From positions 1 to 6,723 of the forward strand of contig JAKBCB010000207.1 in the NCBI GenBank assembly GCA_021808185.1: a DNA stretch of 6,723 nt, written 5' to 3'. Shown here one piece after another: positions 5,931-6,723 of this stretch. Every line of letters starts with the position of its first letter. The stretch's first letter is position 1. This DNA comes from Pseudomonadota bacterium (GTDB lineage Bacteria > Pseudomonadota > Alphaproteobacteria > Acetobacterales > Acetobacteraceae). The position numbers and the translations under genes were made by a program. The notes beneath the pieces were generated by a model, which was not told where the DNA came from, did not search any database, and saw nothing but the letters and a program-made list of their open reading frames with translations.

Positions 5931-6723
5931 ATGTCCGCCGAGACCGACGCCCTCAACGAACAGATCAAGCAGTCCGTCGCGCTGCTGAGGAGGCATCTTT
6001 GACTGGGATGTCGCCATCGGCCGCCTGGAAGAACTGAACAACCGCGCCGAAGACCCGGACCTCTGGAACGACGCCAGCGCCGCGCAGACCATCATGCGCG
6101 AACGCAACCGGCTGGCCAGCCAGATCGAGGGTGTGACCGCGCTGGAACGCGAAGTCGCCGACACCGTCGAGCTGATCGCCATGGCCGAGGCCGAGGGCGA
6201 CGCCGCGATGGCGGCCGACGCGGCCGAGTCGCTGCGGGCGCTGGCCGCCGAGGCGAAGCGCCGGGAGATCGAGAGCCTGCTGTCCGGCGAGGCCGACGGC
6301 AACGACTGCTTCGTCGAGATCAACGCCGGCGCCGGCGGGACGGAGGCGCAGGACTGGGCCGAGATGCTGATGCGCATGTACACGCGCTGGGCCGAGCGGC
6401 ACGAGTACAAGGTGCAACTGATCGAGCAGAGCGAGGGCGAGCAGGCCGGCATCAAGTCCGCCACGTTGCAGGTCAGCGGGCCGAACGCCTATGGCTGGCT
6501 GAAGACGGAGGCCGGGGTGCATCGCCTCGTGCGCATCAGCCCGTTCGACGCCAACGCGCGGCGGCAGACCAGCTTCGCCAGCGTCTGGGTCTATCCCGTG
6601 GTCGATGACAACATCGAGATCGAGATCAACGAGTCCGACCTGAAGGTCGATACGTTCCGGGCCTCCGGCGCCGGCGGGCAGCACGTCAACAAGACGGAAA
6701 GCGCCATCCGCATCACCCACATC
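5931..6723 (+). CDS. prfB: Peptide chain release factor 2, with programmed +1 frameshift (3' end beyond window)
   Basis: RF2 recognises UGA and UAA in the ribosomal A site and triggers peptidyl-tRNA hydrolysis. The gene is read as 23 codons from ATG 5931 to CTT (5997-5999); an in-frame TGA (6000-6002) follows, and a +1 shift skips T6000 and continues from GAC at 6001 to the right edge, giving 264 residues in the window. Downstream are the helical domain 1 (about 24-110), the stop-codon-reading tripeptide SPF (203-205, in VRISPFDANARRQTSF) and the catalytic GGQ (248-250, in RASGAGGQHVNKTES). Both sit two residues before the E. coli RF2 positions (205-207, 250-252), so the fused reading is right. 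Residue 244 is Ala. SPF distinguishes it from RF1, which has PxT. About 100 C-terminal residues are missing at the edge. AGGA (5925-5928) lies only 2 nt from the ATG, a poor spacing. mrcA ends 31 bases upstream. Confidence 0.97.
5988..6003 (+). promoter_or_regulatory. prfB +1 programmed ribosomal frameshift site
   Basis: An internal Shine-Dalgarno AGGAGG (5988-5993) is followed by a 3-base spacer CAT, the slippery codon CTT (5997-5999) and TGA C (6000-6003). This is the same arrangement and spacing as the E. coli prfB recoding site, with a perfect AGGAGG in place of AGGGGG. When RF2 is scarce, slow termination at UGA lets peptidyl-tRNA-Leu slip +1 and full-length RF2 is made; when RF2 is abundant, a 23-residue peptide is released. 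This is negative autoregulation. The mechanism is established for the family; its operation here is inferred from the matching elements. Confidence 0.93.

Noticed and set aside
3161..5968. Open minus-strand frame of 935 codons antisense to mrcA
   Set aside because: It overlaps all of PBP1A, the end of the amidase gene and the start of prfB, and is His/Arg/Ala/Gly-rich without motifs. It results from third-position G/C bias of the sense gene, however long it is.
6000..6002. TGA in prfB as a disabling nonsense or frameshift mutation (pseudogene)
   Set aside because: The stop sits in the exact context of the known RF2 recoding site with the stimulatory AGGAGG at the right spacing, and downstream motifs are intact, so regulated frameshifting explains it better.
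5965..6720. Open minus-strand frame of about 251 codons antisense to prfB
   Set aside because: The sense strand encodes RF2 with SPF and GGQ motifs; the antisense translation has no recognisable feature.
1..6723. Mobile elements, CRISPR arrays, tRNA/rRNA genes or a novel multi-gene system
   Set aside because: Nearly all of the window is accounted for by four conserved core genes. I saw no transposase or integrase motifs, no regularly spaced repeats and no RNA gene signatures on either strand.

Overview
The window is GC-rich chromosomal DNA (roughly 70% G+C by eye, with strong G/C at third codon positions). It carries four conserved housekeeping genes. The order is RNase E (leftward), then an N-acetylmuramoyl-L-alanine amidase, penicillin-binding protein 1A and release factor 2 (all rightward). 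This neighbourhood is familiar from alphaproteobacteria such as Caulobacter. Together with the alphaproteobacterial-looking RNase E, which has a long acidic Ala/Pro/Glu insertion in its S1 domain, it points to a GC-rich alphaproteobacterium. Rhodospirillales or Acetobacteraceae is a guess from composition and protein flavour, not a proof.

Layout: positions 1-1697 (minus strand) hold the N-terminal 565 codons of rne; its 3' end lies off the left edge. Positions 1698-2390 are a 693-base divergent intergenic region. It has no convincing gene but several strong inverted repeats on the rne side, compatible with a long structured rne leader, and a somewhat more AT-rich stretch with three GANTC motifs just ahead of the amidase. 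Positions 2391-3215 (+) hold a Tat-exported, AMIN-less Amidase_3 protein that starts at GTG. Positions 3305-5899 (+) hold a complete bifunctional class A PBP (mrcA). Positions 5931-6723 (+) hold the first 264 codons of prfB, cut by the right edge and containing the classical +1 programmed frameshift site (AGGAGG, 3-nt spacer, CTT TGA C).

Functionally, the amidase and PBP1A are the splitting and synthesizing sides of periplasmic peptidoglycan metabolism and may be co-transcribed (89-base gap). prfB follows 31 bases after mrcA but may be partly separated from it by a hairpin and T-tract that overlap the mrcA stop codon. prfB expression is predicted to be self-controlled at the UGA frameshift, because RF2 itself reads UGA. 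rne is divergently transcribed and is the mRNA-decay endonuclease.

I found no mobile element, CRISPR, tRNA, rRNA or evidence of a novel multi-gene system. The points most worth a second look are the prfB recoding site, the RNase E S1 insertion, and the structured rne/amiC intergenic region. Very long open frames antisense to rne and mrcA are compositional shadows.
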